A stretch of 64,000 bases of DNA from Puffinus mauretanicus (taxonomy: Eukaryota > Chordata > Aves > Procellariiformes > Procellariidae). The stretch covers positions 156,989-220,988 of the forward strand of contig JAJKFH010000643.1 of NCBI GenBank assembly GCA_023333565.1, given 5' to 3'. Below the pieces are notes generated by a model. That model ran no database searches and was not told where the DNA came from. It was given only the letters and a program-made list of their open reading frames with translations. Positions 61,544-64,000 of this stretch are shown here, piece after piece (the first letter of the stretch is position 1; each line of letters starts with the position of its first letter). The position numbers and the translations under genes were made by a program.

Positions 61544-64000
61544 GAAAAAGTGGTTTAGATTTAAATGTCAATTTAAAAAGAAAGATATAGCAAGTTCTTC
61601 ATGGCCAGATAAGACTCAAAACCTTCATTAGAGCACTGTTTATTCTGGTGACTGGAGAGTCAGCTGGAAGCAGCTCTCTCCCATCCCTTAAGTTTTGCCC
61701 GTGTCATTTGTAATTGTGTAATTCTCTAAAAGGCACCAACAAAAACATTTTTAAGCAGCAGAAATCATTCAGTAAGGGATAAAGTTATTGCAGAACTATA
61801 GGGAACCACGCCTGAGAAACTCGAATGGCCACCACAACCCCAAGGAGAGAGGAAAGGAGTCACACGGCCAGGCTGAGGAGTTTCTCCAAGGCTGCCAGAA
61901 TAGCTTGGCGGTGACAACGGTCTGCTGTGTCTCCTTCCTTTCTGTGCTCCAAACCAGCGAAAATGCCTTGCGGTGTGGCTTCTGGTTCTTCCCAGCTCTC
62001 TCCCTGGAACAGCAGCATGCAAATGCCTCCGTGGCAGCGGTGCACGGAGGAGGACCAGCCACACAGTCAACTCTCCGAACTGTCACACTGCAGTCCCCGT
62101 ACGTTTAGCTGCTGGGAGTCATTTAACAACCACAAGGGAAGTAACAAAATGTTCTCCTCCCCGCTCTGTAACATTGCACTTACTTCATCCTTTGAATCTG
62201 GGGGAAGAATCAAAAACCAGAACTTGTCCCCACAGTAGTCACGCAATTAATCTCTGAGAATATTTGTTAAATAAATCCTGTTGCGCAGAAGTCTCCAATT
62301 CTGACTGTGCTGCCAAGGATTTGGCTGCATGCCAGACATGTTTACAGAATCTGCAAATTCACTGACCCTATGTAAGCTCCATGGTACGTAAACAATCCCC
62401 TAATTCATGTCTGAGCATCATTTCTACTGACAGTCATTTGGTGTATAAAATTGAGATCTCAGACAGCCATCAAAACACCTTATAATATAACAACGTAATT
62501 TTAAAAATCAGTTGAGAAAAGGTTAGAAGAGATCCAAAGCTGGAAGAGAGTGGTGCACTTGTTCAGAAAGCACCGATTTCAGCTTGCCTCTCCAGCTGTG
62601 AAACAGCAGCTCTGGGGTTTCATCACCAACAGCTCAGCCGTGCAGGCAGAGCAAATCGCACAGGGAACTGGAGGCAGCAGCTAGTGAGCCATGGCAGCGT
62701 GAGCTAGCTCCACGCAGGAGCCAGCATACTCAAAAGTTCATCAGCCACTTTCTTCCTCGTCCTTCAGACTCTGCCTAAAATCTCTTGGGCACGAGAAGTT
62801 TTTCAAGTAGATGATGCTGCCCTACTAGGCTGAAGGATGTTGCTGATATCTCCACAGAAAAATACAAACAAGGATTTCATAAATTGTATGGATTAAAGCC
62901 GAATAGACTATCAATGTTTGGACTCTAGTGAAAAAAAATAAACAGAGTCTCAGCTTTACCTGTTACCCCTTCCCACCCTCTGAGCAAGTAAAGCAAGAGC
63001 CTTTGCTAACCACTACGGTGCAATGTCTTCACTCCCTGGGCGAGCAGCTACCAACTCGAGGAGGCAGCCAGACCTGCAGGTTTGGCTCAGGATAAACTCA
63101 GAACTAAGCCACCAGAAGTGTTCTACAAGAAACTAGTTTTACGGCCACGAAGCGCAGCTCACAAAAACACCACAGATACATCTGGGTTACGGGGCCTGGC
63201 CCTGCCGCTTGGCCTGCAGTAGTGCCCAGATGCCACCTGAAGTCCCAGAAGCGGCATCTGTTTCCTTTTCACCGGCAGCTCACTTACAACTTACACCGCC
63301 TTTTTGCCAACTCTTCCACACAAGCAATAACTCCAGGCAGCTCATTACAGCAAGATCCACGAGAGCTTAACTGGGTAGCTACTAATCCAGCTGGATTTAC
63401 CCACGCTTACCCACACGCCACAGTCCAGCGCGGCTGGCTGCGGTTAGCAGCGTCGGCAGGAGCAGAATCACGTTCTGCGCAGATTTCTGCCGCCCCTTTG
63501 CAAGGGCTCATTGCCCTGGCACCGACCGCAGGGAACATGACATTACGTATCCAAATGTGCGGTGGGATGCCTGAGCAGAGCAGGAGGTTAATGGCTATAG
63601 GAAAGCTGTTTCATGGCTTTGGAAGAAGAAAAAGGAAAATCATGAGAATATTTCTGCTCTTGATGCAGGTTTGAGTGTTCAGTAGTTTTTAGGAAGCTGT
63701 GGAAGAGAGGGAAACATTAAATATTATCTGTGGATATAAAATTCCACTGAGTTTTACTAGTGTAAAAATGCAAGCACGCTCCAAACTAATTCAAAAAGCA
63801 GATGTGAAGAGGGAGGGAGGAGGAAAAAAAGATGAGAACATGAACTTTTTTACCCTAAAGAAACAGTCTTTTTCATTTCACATAAGGGTAACTTAAATCG
63901 GTTAAACAGGAATACATTATGTAGAAACCTTGTTTTCTGTTTGCTCATATTTTAAAATTTGTTCGAAATAATGCCACTATTTATGTTTAGACAGAAGTTA

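Larger units (their letters stand above)
49889..64000 (-). other. HMCN1: HMCN1 first intron, open-ended
   Basis: No exon with the VWA DxTGS loop or a signal peptide was found in this 14.1 kb, so the first coding exon and promoter lie beyond the window. Contents include A runs at 50336-50354 and 61523-61543, a T run at 53506-53519, a 15-bp tandem repeat at 55392-55424, an alternating purine-pyrimidine stretch at 60534-60573 and a CR1 end at 61350-61412. GC-richer patches at about 51780-52070, 59190-59240, 61790-62130 and 63180-63560 contain no recognisable gene. They might hold regulatory sequence, but nothing specific supports that. Confidence 0.82.

Noticed and set aside
63222..63674. 150-codon plus-strand open frame in a GC-richer patch
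   Set aside because: It has no recognisable domain and a composition typical of translated non-coding sequence. A chance frame is the simpler reading.
49889..64000. Search for the HMCN1 signal-peptide exon and DxTGS loop
   Set aside because: No minus-strand segment translates to anything like the expected N-terminus, so I place that exon outside the window rather than force a call.
1..64000. CRISPR arrays, bacterial operons, tRNA or rRNA genes
   Set aside because: None is visible. The sequence is vertebrate intron and exon DNA, and short tandem repeats here are simple or local duplications.

Overview
The window is vertebrate nuclear DNA, very probably from a bird. The evidence is AT-rich intronic sequence, several CR1 LINE 3' ends in the avian form (including the short terminal repeat with GATTCTGTGATTC), and two LTR-like blocks of the kind common in birds. 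No bacterial operon, CRISPR array, tRNA or rRNA is visible.

The only gene I can support lies on the minus strand: the 5' part of hemicentin-1 (HMCN1), a very large secreted extracellular-matrix protein. Ten consecutive coding exons run from 49888 down to 11961: 49818-49888, 45453-45611, 44900-45022, 31559-31730, 29730-29836, 23316-23436, 22484-22747, 22072-22216, 17785-17906 and 11961-12236. Each is bounded by AG and GT, and the intron phases agree at every junction. The exons total 1560 nt and code for about 520 residues: most of the VWA domain, a beta-rich linker region, a split first Ig domain and a second Ig domain in a single exon. The exon with the signal peptide and the DxTGS part of the VWA metal site lies beyond 64000. 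The remaining Ig repeats, thrombospondin repeats, nidogen G2F domain and EGF modules lie beyond position 1.

Everything else is intron. From low to high coordinates: 1-11960 (open-ended intron with a 241-bp near-palindrome at 1494-1734); 12237-17784 (LTR-like block at 12518-13870 and a CR1 at 15905-16138); 17907-22071; two short introns around 22-23 kb; 23437-29729 (CR1 scrap at 27.79 kb); 29837-31558 (a 48-bp duplication at its acceptor); 31731-44899 (LTR-like block near 33.04-33.78 kb and a CR1 scrap at 36.04 kb); 45023-45452; 45612-49817 (a decayed LINE-like reverse-transcriptase scrap and a CR1); and 49889-64000 (open-ended first intron with a CR1 at 61.35 kb and several homopolymers). Both LTR-like blocks run antisense to HMCN1.

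The observations most worth checking are the long inverted repeat at 1494-1734, the duplicated 3' splice site that would add 16 in-frame residues to HMCN1, and the weak GTTCGC donor at 23316. I found no convincing new multi-gene system.
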